Program-made: the position numbers and the translations under genes
Notes under the pieces: generated by a model
The model's database searches: none
Told to the model about the DNA's origin: nothing
The model's input: the letters and a program-made list of their open reading frames with translations, nothing else
DNA from: Algibacter sp. L1A34
GTDB taxonomy: Bacteria > Bacteroidota > Bacteroidia > Flavobacteriales > Flavobacteriaceae
DNA length: 64,000 nucleotides
Assembly: GCF_009796805.1 (NCBI RefSeq)
Contig: NZ_CP047029.1
Location: 3,610,001-3,674,000 of the forward strand
Direction: 5' to 3'
Shown here: piece after piece, positions 25,750 through 35,147 of the stretch
Numbering within the stretch: position 1 is the stretch's first letter
Layout: every line of letters begins with the position of its first letter

Positions 25750-27030
25750 TTACAATCTTCCACTAACTTTTTCTTTCAAAATCCCTTTTACATCATATAA
25801 AACCCCATTTGGTTTTAATAAGTGATTCCACTTTTTTTGTGAAAATTCTTTATGAGCCACCGTAAGTATAATAAGATCAAACTTACCTTCTGGTAATTTC
25901 TTAACAGTTTCTAAGCCATATTCATGTTTTACTTCTGCAGGATTCGCCCAAGGATCGTAAATGGTAATATCTGTTTGGTAACTCTTTAATTCGTTGATAA
26001 CATCTACAGTTTTCGTATTTCTTACATCTGGACAGTTTTCTTTAAACGTAATCCCTAAGTTTAAAACCTTAGCGCCTTTGATGCGGATATCATTCTTCAC
26101 CATTAGTTTTACAATTTCTGAGGCTACATATTGCCCCATGCCATCGTTAACTCGGCGACCAGCTAAAATAATTTCTGGATGATAACCTACTTCTTGAGCT
26201 TTTTGAGCTAAATAGTAAGGATCTACACCAATACAGTGTCCACCAACTAGGCCAGGCTTAAAAGGTAGAAAGTTCCATTTAGTTCCTGCTGCTTCTAAAA
26301 CAGCATGGGTATCAATATCCATTAAATTGAATATTTTGGCTAATTCATTTACAAAAGCAATGTTAATATCGCGTTGCGAATTTTCTATCACTTTTGCAGC
26401 TTCGGCCACTTTAATAGTAGGAGCGAGGTGTGTACCTGCAGTAATAACACTAGCATAAAGGGCATTCACTTTTTTTCCTATTTCGGGCGTAGACCCAGCT
26501 GTTACTTTTAGTATTTTATCTACGGTATGTAGTTTATCGCCAGGATTGATACGTTCTGGAGAATAGCCTGCGAAAAAGTCTTTGTTAAATTTAAGACCAC
26601 TAATTTTTTCTAAGACAGGAACACATTCATCTTCTGTAACACCTGGATATACGGTTGATTCGTAAATAACAATGTCTCCTTTTTTTAGAACTTTAGCAAC
26701 GGATTCACTCGATTTGTAAAGTGGTGTTAAATCTGGTCTGTTATTTTTATCTATAGGGGTAGGAACAGTAACGACGTAATAATTACAATCTTTAATATCA
26801 CTTAAAGTTGAAGAAAAAAATAAGCCATTTTTGTTGCTATTAGTTGTTTTTAAAACAGATTTCAATAACTCTGGCTCAACTTCTAAGGTTGTATCATTCC
26901 CTTCTTGTAATTCGTTTATTCGTTTATCATTGATATCAAAACCGACTACATTAAATTTTGTAGCAAACAACCTAGCTAATGGCAGTCCAACATATCCCAA
27001 ACCGATAACCGCAATTTTTATATTTTTCAT
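25750..27030 (-). CDS. tviB: UDP-HexNAc 6-dehydrogenase, TviB/WbpO type
   Basis: The 426-residue protein follows TviB/WbpO along its length: NAD-binding IAVIGLGYVGLPLARLF (5-21), VVTVPTPIDKNNRPDLTPL, YESTVYPGVTEDECVP, GYSPERINPGD, and the catalytic-cysteine region FKPGLVGGHCIGVDPYYLAQ. The C-terminal NAD-binding domain has GITFKENCPDVRNTK. It oxidises C6 of UDP-GalNAc or UDP-GlcNAc to the uronic acid using two NAD. Together with the WbpP-like epimerase 24 bp upstream it forms the same pair as Vi antigen tviB/tviC. UDP-ManNAc dehydrogenase activity is less likely. Confidence 0.88.
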   Translation of the reverse strand: MKNIKIAVIGLGYVGLPLARLFATKFNVVGFDINDKRINELQEGNDTTLEVEPELLKSVLKTTNSNKNGLFFSSTLSDIKDCNYYVVTVPTPIDKNNRPDLTPLYKSSESVAKVLKKGDIVIYESTVYPGVTEDECVPVLEKISGLKFNKDFFAGYSPERINPGDKLHTVDKILKVTAGSTPEIGKKVNALYASVITAGTHLAPTIKVAEAAKVIENSQRDINIAFVNELAKIFNLMDIDTHAVLEAAGTKWNFLPFKPGLVGGHCIGVDPYYLAQKAQEVGYHPEIILAGRRVNDGMGQYVASEIVKLMVKNDIRIKGAKVLNLGITFKENCPDVRNTKTVDVINELKSYQTDITIYDPWANPAEVKHEYGLETVKKLPEGKFDLIILTVAHKEFSQKKWNHLLKPNGVLYDVKGILKEKVSGRL

Positions 27031-27054
27031 TTTATGTAATAATTTGCAAATGTT

Positions 27055-28050
27055 TTATAAGTTCTCCCAATACCAAGAAACCGCTTCTTTCAAGCCAGTT
27101 TTAATATCGAATTCTGGTGCATAGCCTAATAATGTTTTTGCCTTATTAATAGAAGCAAGGGAGTGGGGGATATCTCCAGCTCTATTATCTCTATGTTTTA
27201 TTTCAACGTTTTTTATTTTATTATCAAATTCTGATAAATAGGTTTTTAGCAACGTCGTTAATTCTTTTAGTGTTGTACGTTCGCCATAAGCTACGTTATA
27301 AACCGTGTTTAGCGCCTCTTTATTTGTTGTTGTCAAAGCTCTTAAATTCATTTGAACAACATTGTCTATATATGTAAAATCTCTTGAATAGCTACCATCT
27401 CCATTTATTATTGGTGATTCGTGACTAACAAATTGCTGTACAAATTTAGGTATAACTGCGGCATAAGCACCATTTGGATCTTGTCGTTTTCCAAAAACAT
27501 TAAAATATCGAAGACCTACAACATCTAAATTATACGTTGTATGAAAGATATCGGCATATAACTCGTTAACATATTTTGTGATGGCGTATGGTGAAAGTGG
27601 TTTTCCGATAGTTTCTTCCACCTTCGGTAAAGCTTCGTGATCGCCATAGGTAGATGAGCTAGCAGCATAAACAAACCGCGTAACACTTGCATCTCTAGCA
27701 GCAACTAGCATATTTAAAAAACCAGATACATTAACATCGTTTGTTGTAATAGGGTCGTTAATAGATCTAGGCACAGAACCTAATGCCGCTTCGTGCAGCA
27801 CGTAATCGACATTATTACATGCTTTATGGCAATCGTCTAATTTTCTAATATCTCCTTCAACAAGATTAAAATTTGGGTTAGATAAAAAAGGGGCTATATT
27901 TTTTCTTTTTCCAGTAGAAAAATTATCTAAACAGGTTACTTTAATGTTATTGTTTAACAAAACTTCGATTAAATTGGAACCTATAAATCCAGCTCCACCT
28001 GTAACTAAAATGTGTTTTCCTTTTAAAGTTTTGATTAAGTTAGCATTCAT
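27055..28050 (-). CDS. wbpP: UDP-N-acetylhexosamine 4-epimerase, WbpP/TviC type
   Basis: The 331-residue extended SDR has ILVTGGAGFIGSNLIEVLL and LDNFSTGKRKNI, then QEAALGSVPRS-type LHEAALGSVPRSINDP. The catalytic serines and YAITKYVNELYAD follow, then RYFNVFGKRQDPNGAYAAVI. These features are specific to the WbpP/TviC group, which epimerises C4 of UDP-GlcNAc or UDP-GlcNAcA. It is the first gene of the - strand sugar-nucleotide group and probably supplies UDP-GalNAc or UDP-GalNAcA with TviB. CATATTTG at 28080-28087 on the - strand is one base from the -7 consensus. Confidence 0.87.
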   Translation of the reverse strand: MNANLIKTLKGKHILVTGGAGFIGSNLIEVLLNNNIKVTCLDNFSTGKRKNIAPFLSNPNFNLVEGDIRKLDDCHKACNNVDYVLHEAALGSVPRSINDPITTNDVNVSGFLNMLVAARDASVTRFVYAASSSTYGDHEALPKVEETIGKPLSPYAITKYVNELYADIFHTTYNLDVVGLRYFNVFGKRQDPNGAYAAVIPKFVQQFVSHESPIINGDGSYSRDFTYIDNVVQMNLRALTTTNKEALNTVYNVAYGERTTLKELTTLLKTYLSEFDNKIKNVEIKHRDNRAGDIPHSLASINKAKTLLGYAPEFDIKTGLKEAVSWYWENL

Positions 28051-28692
28051 GTGAAAATTGCCTTAATTTAATTAATGAACAAATATGTGAAAAATATATT
28101 TAACTATTTTAGTAAATTATATTAAGGTTGTTTTTTTCCGACGAAATCCATGAATATGTGAAAAAAGCCGATTAATTATCTTTTAATTGGGTGTGTTTTA
28201 AATGAATTGGTAAAAGCATGTAATTATCTTTTTTGTAAGTATATGTACGTATGTTTTATGAGTAATACTAGGTGAATTCCTTTTTTTCTAATCGACAATC
28301 CGCAAAGATTAACCATGAACTAAACTGCTAACTGTATTTAACCGATTTTTATAATAGTTTTAGCGAATTAAAACCAAAGTAGCATTTCTACTTGAAAACA
28401 ATTAGTAAATTTACACCATTAAGAAGAGCATAATTTGAATTGATTAATAGCAAATTAATTTAATATGTTTTATAAAATTACTTGATCCCTCTCAAAAGTA
28501 ATTTAACGCAAAAGTGTTGAATTTAAGGTTTATAAAGTAAAAATTGTATTAGATATTAAAGAAATTAGGCTAGTGTTTTATTAAATATTTTGATAATTTA
28601 TCGGTAAAAAGGTAAATTTTATATAAATATTTAATTTGATTCTGTTGTTAAAAAGACAGCTGGCATGATAAATGTTATTAAAGTAAATGTAA
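28051..28692. other. Divergent intergenic region between the two halves of the locus
   Basis: This 642-bp AT-rich region separates wbpP (- strand) from the pglE-like gene (+ strand) and must hold the promoters of both halves of the polysaccharide locus. The - strand CATATTTG at 28080-28087 is one base from TAnnTTTG. For the + strand I see only near matches around 28590-28640. Short related strings AATATGTGAAAAA occur near 28083 and 28154. No open frame, RNA gene or terminator is supported. Confidence 0.4.
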
Positions 28693-29823
28693 ATGCTAAC
28701 AAAAACTAAAATATATTTGTCTTCACCTCACATGGGGGGAACAGAACAAAAGTATGTAGCCGATGCTTTTGATACGAATTGGATTGCGCCTTTAGGACCT
28801 AATGTAAATGGTTTTGAAGATGATATTAAATCTTATTTAGGTAATACTAATGAAGTGGGAGTTCTAAGTTCTGGAACCGCATCTATTCATTTGGCTTTAG
28901 AATTAATAGGAGTTTCTAAAGGAGATGAAGTACTGTGCCAAAGTTTTACTTTTTCGGCATCTGCCAATCCTATTATGTATCTAGGAGCAATACCTATTTT
29001 TATAGATAGTGAAAAGGATACTTGGAATATGTCTCCAGAATTACTTGAAATTGCTATTCTAGATAGAATAGAAAAAAACAAAAAACCCAAAGCTATTATT
29101 GCAGTACATTTATATGGTATGCCATTTAAAGCAAAAGAAATAAATGCCATAGCTCAAAAATATGATATTCCAGTAGTAGAAGATAGTGCTGAAGCTTTAG
29201 GAAGTAAATATCATGATAAAGCTTGTGGAACACTTTCTGATTTTGGAATATTATCTTTTAATGGAAATAAAATTATTACAACCTCTGGTGGTGGTGCTTT
29301 AATAACTAAAACTAAAGCATTAAAAGACAAAGCTGTGTTTTTGTCTACACAGGCTAGAGATGACGCACCACATTATCAGCACTCACATGTGGGTTATAAT
29401 TATAGAATGAGTAATGTTTTAGCAGGAATAGGTCGTGGACAAATGGAGGTTTTAAATGATAGAGTTGAAGCTAGACGTGCTAATTATGAGTTTTACAAGA
29501 AATATCTGTCTTCTTTTAATAGTATTGAATTCCTAGAGGAACCGTCTGGAAGTTATTCTAACAGATGGATTACTTGTATAAAAACAGATTCTTATGAGAC
29601 TCGAGAAAAAATAAGATTAGCTTTATTAGAAGATGATATAGAATCTAGACCTTTATGGAAACCCATGCACCAACAACCTGTTTTTAAAGATTATTTACAT
29701 TTTACAGACGGAACATCTCAAGATCTTTTTGAAAAAGGACTATGTTTGCCAAGTGGATCTAATTTAACTGGTAACGATTTAAATAGAATTTTAGAAATAA
29801 TCAATAATACCCCAAACTTATGA
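28693..29823 (+). CDS. pglE: PglE-like UDP-4-keto-6-deoxy-GlcNAc aminotransferase
   Basis: The 376-residue DegT-family PLP enzyme is recognisable as PglE along its length: LSSPHMGGTEQKYVADAF, NWIAPLGPNVNGFE, SSGTASIHLAL, FTFSASANPIMYLGA, VEDSAEALGS, and the Schiff-base lysine in FNGNKIITTSGGGALI. It ends ESRPLWKPMHQQPVF and CLPSGSNL. PglE places a 4-amino group on the PglF product, on the way to UDP-diacetylbacillosamine. Its stop overlaps the pglF-like start by 4 bp, matching the pathway order. The partner acetyltransferase and transferase are at 3395-4837. Confidence 0.9.
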   Translation: MLTKTKIYLSSPHMGGTEQKYVADAFDTNWIAPLGPNVNGFEDDIKSYLGNTNEVGVLSSGTASIHLALELIGVSKGDEVLCQSFTFSASANPIMYLGAIPIFIDSEKDTWNMSPELLEIAILDRIEKNKKPKAIIAVHLYGMPFKAKEINAIAQKYDIPVVEDSAEALGSKYHDKACGTLSDFGILSFNGNKIITTSGGGALITKTKALKDKAVFLSTQARDDAPHYQHSHVGYNYRMSNVLAGIGRGQMEVLNDRVEARRANYEFYKKYLSSFNSIEFLEEPSGSYSNRWITCIKTDSYETREKIRLALLEDDIESRPLWKPMHQQPVFKDYLHFTDGTSQDLFEKGLCLPSGSNLTGNDLNRILEIINNTPNL

Positions 29824-31772
29824 TTAAAAACTACTTCGCCATTTACTCTCAGAAATACGCCTCGAAATGGCTTGTTTTGGCTATCGATTTATCGATAGTT
29901 ATGGCTGCTTTTTTTATAGCTTATTTTATTCGATTTAATTTTTCATTAAAATTTAATGTTGAGCAATTTACATTGCAATTACCTTTTGTTTTAACAGTTT
30001 CGGCTATAAGCTTTTTAGTAGTTGGATCTTTTAAAAGTGTTATTCGCCACACAGGCTTTACCGATGTTGTTAATTTATGTAAGTCGGTATTTTTAATTGC
30101 TACAATAATGGGGGTGTTTGTATTCTTTAATAATAAGTTTCAATTAGTTTCTAATTTCACTATTCCTCGTACTATCATTGTTTTTCACGCTATTATTAGC
30201 TTTGTTATTTTAAGTGCAAGCAGGCTTGTTTTTAAAATGGGGTTTAAACACTTAAAGTGTAAGTTACTTGCTACAAAGCGTGTTTTAATCTATGGCGCAG
30301 GGGATGAAGGGATTATTACTTATAATGCTTTAGTAAATAATACCGTTTCTAGCTATGTAGTTGTTGCTTTTATTGATAATAACAGAAAAAAGAAAGGCAA
30401 AAATATTGACGGGGTACCAATTATGTCTTTTAGACAAATTACAGCAGAGTTTACTTTAAACAATAATATAGATGAAATTGTTGTTGCTTCTGAAGGCGTA
30501 AGTGCAAATAAATTGATTTCTTTAGTGGATAACTTATCTGCAGCTAATGTAAAAATAAAAAAAGTACCACCAATTGATAGTTGGATTAATGGTGAGTTAA
30601 ATTCGACTCAAATAAAACAAGTTCAAATTGAAGATTTATTAGGCCGTGCTCCAATTGAAATTAACAACCCTAATCTATTGAATGAATTTAATGGTGAAAC
30701 TGTTTTAGTTACAGGTGCCGCAGGATCTATTGGTAGTGAGTTGGTTAGACAATTAGCAGAATTTGATGTAAAGCATTTAATTTTAGTTGATCAGGCAGAA
30801 TCTCCTTTATATGATATAGAACAAGATTTAAAACGAGCTGGTAAAAGAAGTTATACAGCTATTGTTGCGGATATTCGTGATGGTTTAAGATTGGATAGTA
30901 TTTTTCAAGAACACAAACCAACTATGGTTTTTCATGCAGCAGCATATAAGCATGTTCCATTAATGGAGAAAACGCCATACGAGGCGATAAAGATTAATGT
31001 TAATGGTACAAAGCTATTAGCTGATACTTCATCCCGATATAATGTAAAGAAATTTGTTTTTATCTCTACAGATAAAGCGGTAAACCCAACAAGTGTGATG
31101 GGAGCTACTAAGCGAATGGCTGAAATGTATATTTCTTGTCTTCAAAAAGAAAGCAAGACTAAGTTTATTACCACTCGTTTTGGTAACGTATTAGGGTCTA
31201 ACGGATCTGTTATTCCATTATTTAAAAAGCAAATTGATCAAGGTGGTCCATTAACTGTTACTGATAGTAAAATTACTAGGTATTTTATGACGATACCTGA
31301 AGCTTCTCAATTAGTTTTAGAGGCTGGGACTATGGGAAAAGGTGGTGAGATCTTCATATTTGATATGGGTGAATCTGTTAAGATATTTGATTTAGCTAAA
31401 AATATGATTAAATTATCTGGCTTAAGATACCCAGAAGATATTGATATTAAAATCACGGGTTTAAGACCTGGAGAAAAGCTATATGAAGAGTTACTTGCAA
31501 ATGGTGAGAATACACTATCTACATATCATAAAAAGATTTTAATAAGTAGAACTCGAGAACTTGATTACGAAAAAATTAAATCTTCAATAGAAGAGCTTTG
31601 TATTACAAATCGTTTTCAGAATAATAATATAGTTCTTAAAATGAAACGTTTAATTCCTGAATATAAATCGAATAATTCTGATTATGAAAGATTTGATAAA
31701 CGTGTTCAAACTTACAAGAAAAGTAAAGGTTTAAATAATTCTGAAACAGATAAAAACTATGTTAATAGTTAA
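29820..31772 (+). CDS. pglF: PglF/WbpM-like UDP-GlcNAc 4,6-dehydratase
   Basis: The 650-residue protein has four N-terminal membrane helices (about 18-150), a CoA-binding-like Rossmann domain with RVLIYGAGDEGIITY, and a C-terminal dehydratase domain. The dehydratase has VLVTGAAGSIGSELVRQL, FHAAAYKHVPLME and FVFISTDKAVNPTSVMGATK. The Thr-Asp-Lys set replaces the usual Tyr-x3-Lys. TRFGNVLGSNGSVIPLF and LRPGEKLYEELL complete it. It removes water from UDP-GlcNAc to give the 4-keto-6-deoxy sugar, anchored at the inner membrane. It is coupled to pglE by a 4-bp overlap and followed by the Wza/Wzc genes. Confidence 0.9.
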   Translation: MIKNYFAIYSQKYASKWLVLAIDLSIVMAAFFIAYFIRFNFSLKFNVEQFTLQLPFVLTVSAISFLVVGSFKSVIRHTGFTDVVNLCKSVFLIATIMGVFVFFNNKFQLVSNFTIPRTIIVFHAIISFVILSASRLVFKMGFKHLKCKLLATKRVLIYGAGDEGIITYNALVNNTVSSYVVVAFIDNNRKKKGKNIDGVPIMSFRQITAEFTLNNNIDEIVVASEGVSANKLISLVDNLSAANVKIKKVPPIDSWINGELNSTQIKQVQIEDLLGRAPIEINNPNLLNEFNGETVLVTGAAGSIGSELVRQLAEFDVKHLILVDQAESPLYDIEQDLKRAGKRSYTAIVADIRDGLRLDSIFQEHKPTMVFHAAAYKHVPLMEKTPYEAIKINVNGTKLLADTSSRYNVKKFVFISTDKAVNPTSVMGATKRMAEMYISCLQKESKTKFITTRFGNVLGSNGSVIPLFKKQIDQGGPLTVTDSKITRYFMTIPEASQLVLEAGTMGKGGEIFIFDMGESVKIFDLAKNMIKLSGLRYPEDIDIKITGLRPGEKLYEELLANGENTLSTYHKKILISRTRELDYEKIKSSIEELCITNRFQNNNIVLKMKRLIPEYKSNNSDYERFDKRVQTYKKSKGLNNSETDKNYVNS

Positions 31773-31815
31773 TTTAATTAAAATTTTATAATTTTCCCCA
31801 AAATATTTATTTAAA

Positions 31816-32592
31816 ATGATCGCATCTATTTTCAATAGCAAAACATACTTTGCTCTAATTTCTATTATCATTCTTTGTTTAACTTCATGTAAAACAAAAA
31901 AAGACGTCGTGTATTTTCAAAATGCCAAAAACTTTGAAACTGTAGTTGATACAGATACTTTTCAAGCAAAGCTAAAAGTAGGAGATATGTTAACTATTTA
32001 TGTTTCTACTTTAGATTTAACAGTTACTAAACCATATAATGTAGTTATAGAAGCTGGAACTGCTGGTGAGTTAATTCAATATGTTATTGATTTTGAAGGA
32101 AATATTGATTTTCCTGTTTTAGGAAAGGTAAAATTAGTTGGTTTAACTATAGAAGAAGCTAAGCAGCTTTTTAAGAAAAAATTTGAAGACGGCCAATTGC
32201 TTAAAGATCCAGTAATTATAATGAATTTTACCAATTTTAGAGTTACTGTAGCAGGTGCTGTAAATAGCCCTGGTGTTTATCCCGTATCTGGTGAGCGTAT
32301 TTCTATTTTAGAAGCTTTAGGAATGGCTGGTGATTTAACCATTAAAGGTCGAAGAGATAACATTTTAGTTATTCGAGATTTTAACGGATCTAAAACATAT
32401 ACAAGGGTTGATATAACGAATAAAGAAGTTTTTAATTCTCCAGTGTATTATTTAACTCAAAATGATTATGTTTACGTAGAGCCTAACAATTCAGGAATTA
32501 GTGCTGCTTCTGGAGATACTAGAATAAGTACCATTATTACTATTTCATCATTTGTATTAACTACAGCTCTTATTTTTGTAACTAGAAATTAG
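31816..32592 (+). CDS. Wza-like polysaccharide export lipoprotein
   Basis: The 258-residue protein has a lipoprotein signal ending LCLTSC (Cys at about 25). The poly-saccharide export domain contains LKVGDMLTIYVSTLDL and DFEGNIDFPVLGKVKLVGLT. An SLBB beta-grasp follows (VTVAGAVNSPGVYPVSG). A C-terminal hydrophobic segment, TIITISSFVLTTALIFVT, replaces the amphipathic Wza helix. It would form the export channel through the outer membrane with the Wzc-like partner 9 bp downstream. It is shorter than enterobacterial Wza, as is usual in Bacteroidota. Confidence 0.87.
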   Translation: MIASIFNSKTYFALISIIILCLTSCKTKKDVVYFQNAKNFETVVDTDTFQAKLKVGDMLTIYVSTLDLTVTKPYNVVIEAGTAGELIQYVIDFEGNIDFPVLGKVKLVGLTIEEAKQLFKKKFEDGQLLKDPVIIMNFTNFRVTVAGAVNSPGVYPVSGERISILEALGMAGDLTIKGRRDNILVIRDFNGSKTYTRVDITNKEVFNSPVYYLTQNDYVYVEPNNSGISAASGDTRISTIITISSFVLTTALIFVTRN

Positions 32593-32601
32593 CCCTTTTT
32601 T

Positions 32602-34983
32602 ATGATTTCAAACGAAAACAAATTTGATATAGAAAATTCAAGTTCTGAACATTTTAATTTAAAAAAGACAATAGGATTATACGCAAAGCATTGGATGTGG
32701 TTTGTAATAAGCATATTGTTTTTTTGTGTTTTGGCATATATTCAAATTCGTTACTCGATACCTAAGTATGCTGCTACAGCTAAAATCATGATTCTAGATG
32801 ATAATGATGGTACAGGCGGAGCGAATGCTTTACAGGAATTATCTCTTTTTTCGGAAAATGAAACTGCCGCAATAGAAGATGAAATAGAAGTTATGACTTC
32901 GAGAACTTTCATGAAGGATATTGTTAAAAAGTTAAACTTAAATATTTCATATTACGCTTCTGGCAGAGTTAATGAGTATGAGTTGTATAAAAAGAACCCA
33001 TTTACGGTTAACTTTATAGTATCTGATTCAATTGTTGATAATATTTCTTTTAATTTTTTTGTTGATGTTATTTCTGACACGGAGTTTAACTATAGGGAAT
33101 TAGAAGATGATGAGCCTGTAAAAATAACATTTGGTGAAAATATATCTACAGCTTATGGAAATATGGTTTTAATGCCACGAGAAGGCTATCAAGGTGTATA
33201 TACAACAACAATTAGAGTTCAGTTTACGCCTGTAATGGATATAGCAACTTATTTAAACGGAAGTGTTTCTGTTTCGCCAATAGCAAAATCTTCTAAGGTA
33301 TTGTCTATATATTATGAAGATACAGTTCTTGAAAAAGCAACTGATATAATTAATACATTAATAGATACTTATAATATAACATCTTTAGAGAAGAAAAATA
33401 TAAGATCGGAAAATACTGTTAAATTTATTGAGAAAAGGATAGATTCAATAACTTATGATTTGGTTAATGTTGATAATAATATTGTACGATATAAAACGGT
33501 TAATAAAATTACTGATGTTGCTTCTGAAGCTGGTCAGTTTTTAGCTTCTAGTACGGTAAATGAGCAAGAAATAGATAACGCTAAAACTCAATTACGGAGA
33601 CTTAATTATATGGATGAATCATTAGGTGATAATAACTCGTTCTCACCAATCCCCTCTAATTTAGGTCTTGGTGATGGGGCTATAAACACTTTATCTGAGA
33701 AGTATAATCAATTATTAAGAGAGCGTAATAGTAAATTGCAAAGTGCTGGAGAAAGAAACCCTATTGTTCTTGAATTAAACGAAACCTTAAAAGGAATAAA
33801 GCAAAATTTAAATAGTAGTATTAAAAACTCAAAACAATCATTAGGAATACAAATCAATAGTCTTCAAACGCAATCAACACGTTTAAGTTCAAAAATCTAT
33901 GCAGTTCCTGGCCAAGAAAGTAAATTGCGATCAATTGAAAGAAAGCAAGGAATTAAAGAGCAAATTTATTTGTTTTTATTAGAAAAACGTGAAGAAGCTG
34001 CCATTACATTAACAGCAACAACTCCAAATTTAAAAATTATTGATGAAGCCTATTCTTATGGTGAAGTTTCGGTGAATGGAAAAATACTTTATATAGGCGC
34101 TTTGTTTTTAGGTTTTTTAATTCCATTTGGATTTATTTATGGTCGTGACCTTCTCGATACAAAAATACATAATAAAGAAGATGTTCACAGAGAGATAAAA
34201 AATATTTCGATTCTAGGTGAAATTCCGCGATTGTCTAAAAGTGACAAAAACCTGGTTGAACGAAATGATCGCTCCGTATTGTCAGAATCTTTTAGGATTA
34301 TAAGAACTAATTTTGATTTTGTAAGAAGGGGGCGTGAAGTTGAAAATTATAAAAATGTGATGTTTGTAACTTCAACAATAAATGGTGAAGGAAAGTCTTT
34401 TTTTAGTATGAACATGGCACTAACTTTGGCTAGTACTAATAAAAGAGTATTACTTATTGGTGCTGATATTAGAAACCCTCAATTGTTTACAAAAATTAAA
34501 AGTATTGAAAATAATAATGAATCTAAAGGACTTGGATTAACAGAGTTTATTGCTGATAAATCAACTCTGTTAAATGATGTTGTTACTAGTCATACTATAA
34601 ATGATATTAATATTGATGTTATGTATTCAGGAAGTATTCCTCCAAATCCTGCAGAACTATTAATGAGTGATCGTGTTAAAGATTTGTTCGATAAAGTTTC
34701 TGCCGAATACGACTTTGTCATTGTTGATACAGCACCTTCTATGCTTGTTACGGATACCTTATTAATAAGCAAATATGCTGGGCATACATTTTACGTAACA
34801 AGAGCAGGTTATACTGAAAAAGAAATTTTAAACTTTACTAAAGAAATTCATGCTGATAATAAGCTTAATGGTATGATGCTAGTTGTTAATGATGTTGATC
34901 AATCTAACTTTGGTTATGGTGCTAAATATGGCTACTATGGAGCTCCAGAGAAGAGAGGTTGGTTTGGTAGAAAAAAAGCTTAG
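32602..34983 (+). CDS. Wzc-like chain-length regulator and BY-kinase
   Basis: The 793-residue protein has a Wzz domain between two membrane helices (near 37-55 and 500-520), with coiled-coil between. A cytoplasmic bacterial tyrosine kinase follows: Walker A TSTINGEGKSFFSMNMA, Walker A' LLIGADIRNPQ, and Walker B FVIVDTAPSMLVTD. A tyrosine cluster at the end (FGYGAKYGYYG) serves for autophosphorylation. Cycles of phosphorylation tune polymer length and export with the Wza-like protein. It is the last gene of the + strand operon and is followed by a strong terminator. Confidence 0.92.
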   Translation: MISNENKFDIENSSSEHFNLKKTIGLYAKHWMWFVISILFFCVLAYIQIRYSIPKYAATAKIMILDDNDGTGGANALQELSLFSENETAAIEDEIEVMTSRTFMKDIVKKLNLNISYYASGRVNEYELYKKNPFTVNFIVSDSIVDNISFNFFVDVISDTEFNYRELEDDEPVKITFGENISTAYGNMVLMPREGYQGVYTTTIRVQFTPVMDIATYLNGSVSVSPIAKSSKVLSIYYEDTVLEKATDIINTLIDTYNITSLEKKNIRSENTVKFIEKRIDSITYDLVNVDNNIVRYKTVNKITDVASEAGQFLASSTVNEQEIDNAKTQLRRLNYMDESLGDNNSFSPIPSNLGLGDGAINTLSEKYNQLLRERNSKLQSAGERNPIVLELNETLKGIKQNLNSSIKNSKQSLGIQINSLQTQSTRLSSKIYAVPGQESKLRSIERKQGIKEQIYLFLLEKREEAAITLTATTPNLKIIDEAYSYGEVSVNGKILYIGALFLGFLIPFGFIYGRDLLDTKIHNKEDVHREIKNISILGEIPRLSKSDKNLVERNDRSVLSESFRIIRTNFDFVRRGREVENYKNVMFVTSTINGEGKSFFSMNMALTLASTNKRVLLIGADIRNPQLFTKIKSIENNNESKGLGLTEFIADKSTLLNDVVTSHTINDINIDVMYSGSIPPNPAELLMSDRVKDLFDKVSAEYDFVIVDTAPSMLVTDTLLISKYAGHTFYVTRAGYTEKEILNFTKEIHADNKLNGMMLVVNDVDQSNFGYGAKYGYYGAPEKRGWFGRKKA

Positions 34984-35028
34984 CTATCTTTTTAAAAATA
35001 TTATAGTATCCAGTTTAAATTGATTAAA

Positions 35029-35068
35029 AAAAAATCTCGTTAAGTATTTATACTTAACGAGATTTTTT
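35029..35068. terminator. Strong bidirectional terminator after wzc
   Basis: AAAAAATCTCGTTAAGTAT and its reverse complement flank a two-base loop (35029-35068), a perfect 19-bp stem with A-run and T-run. It ends the polysaccharide operon from the left and can end aroB transcription from the right. Confidence 0.85.
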
Positions 35069-35147
35069 AATTCAGACTGTTTTAAGCTTTAGGATGATAT
35101 ATTCAAGGAGCGACAAAACCATATTATAATTGAGTATTTAGAATAAC

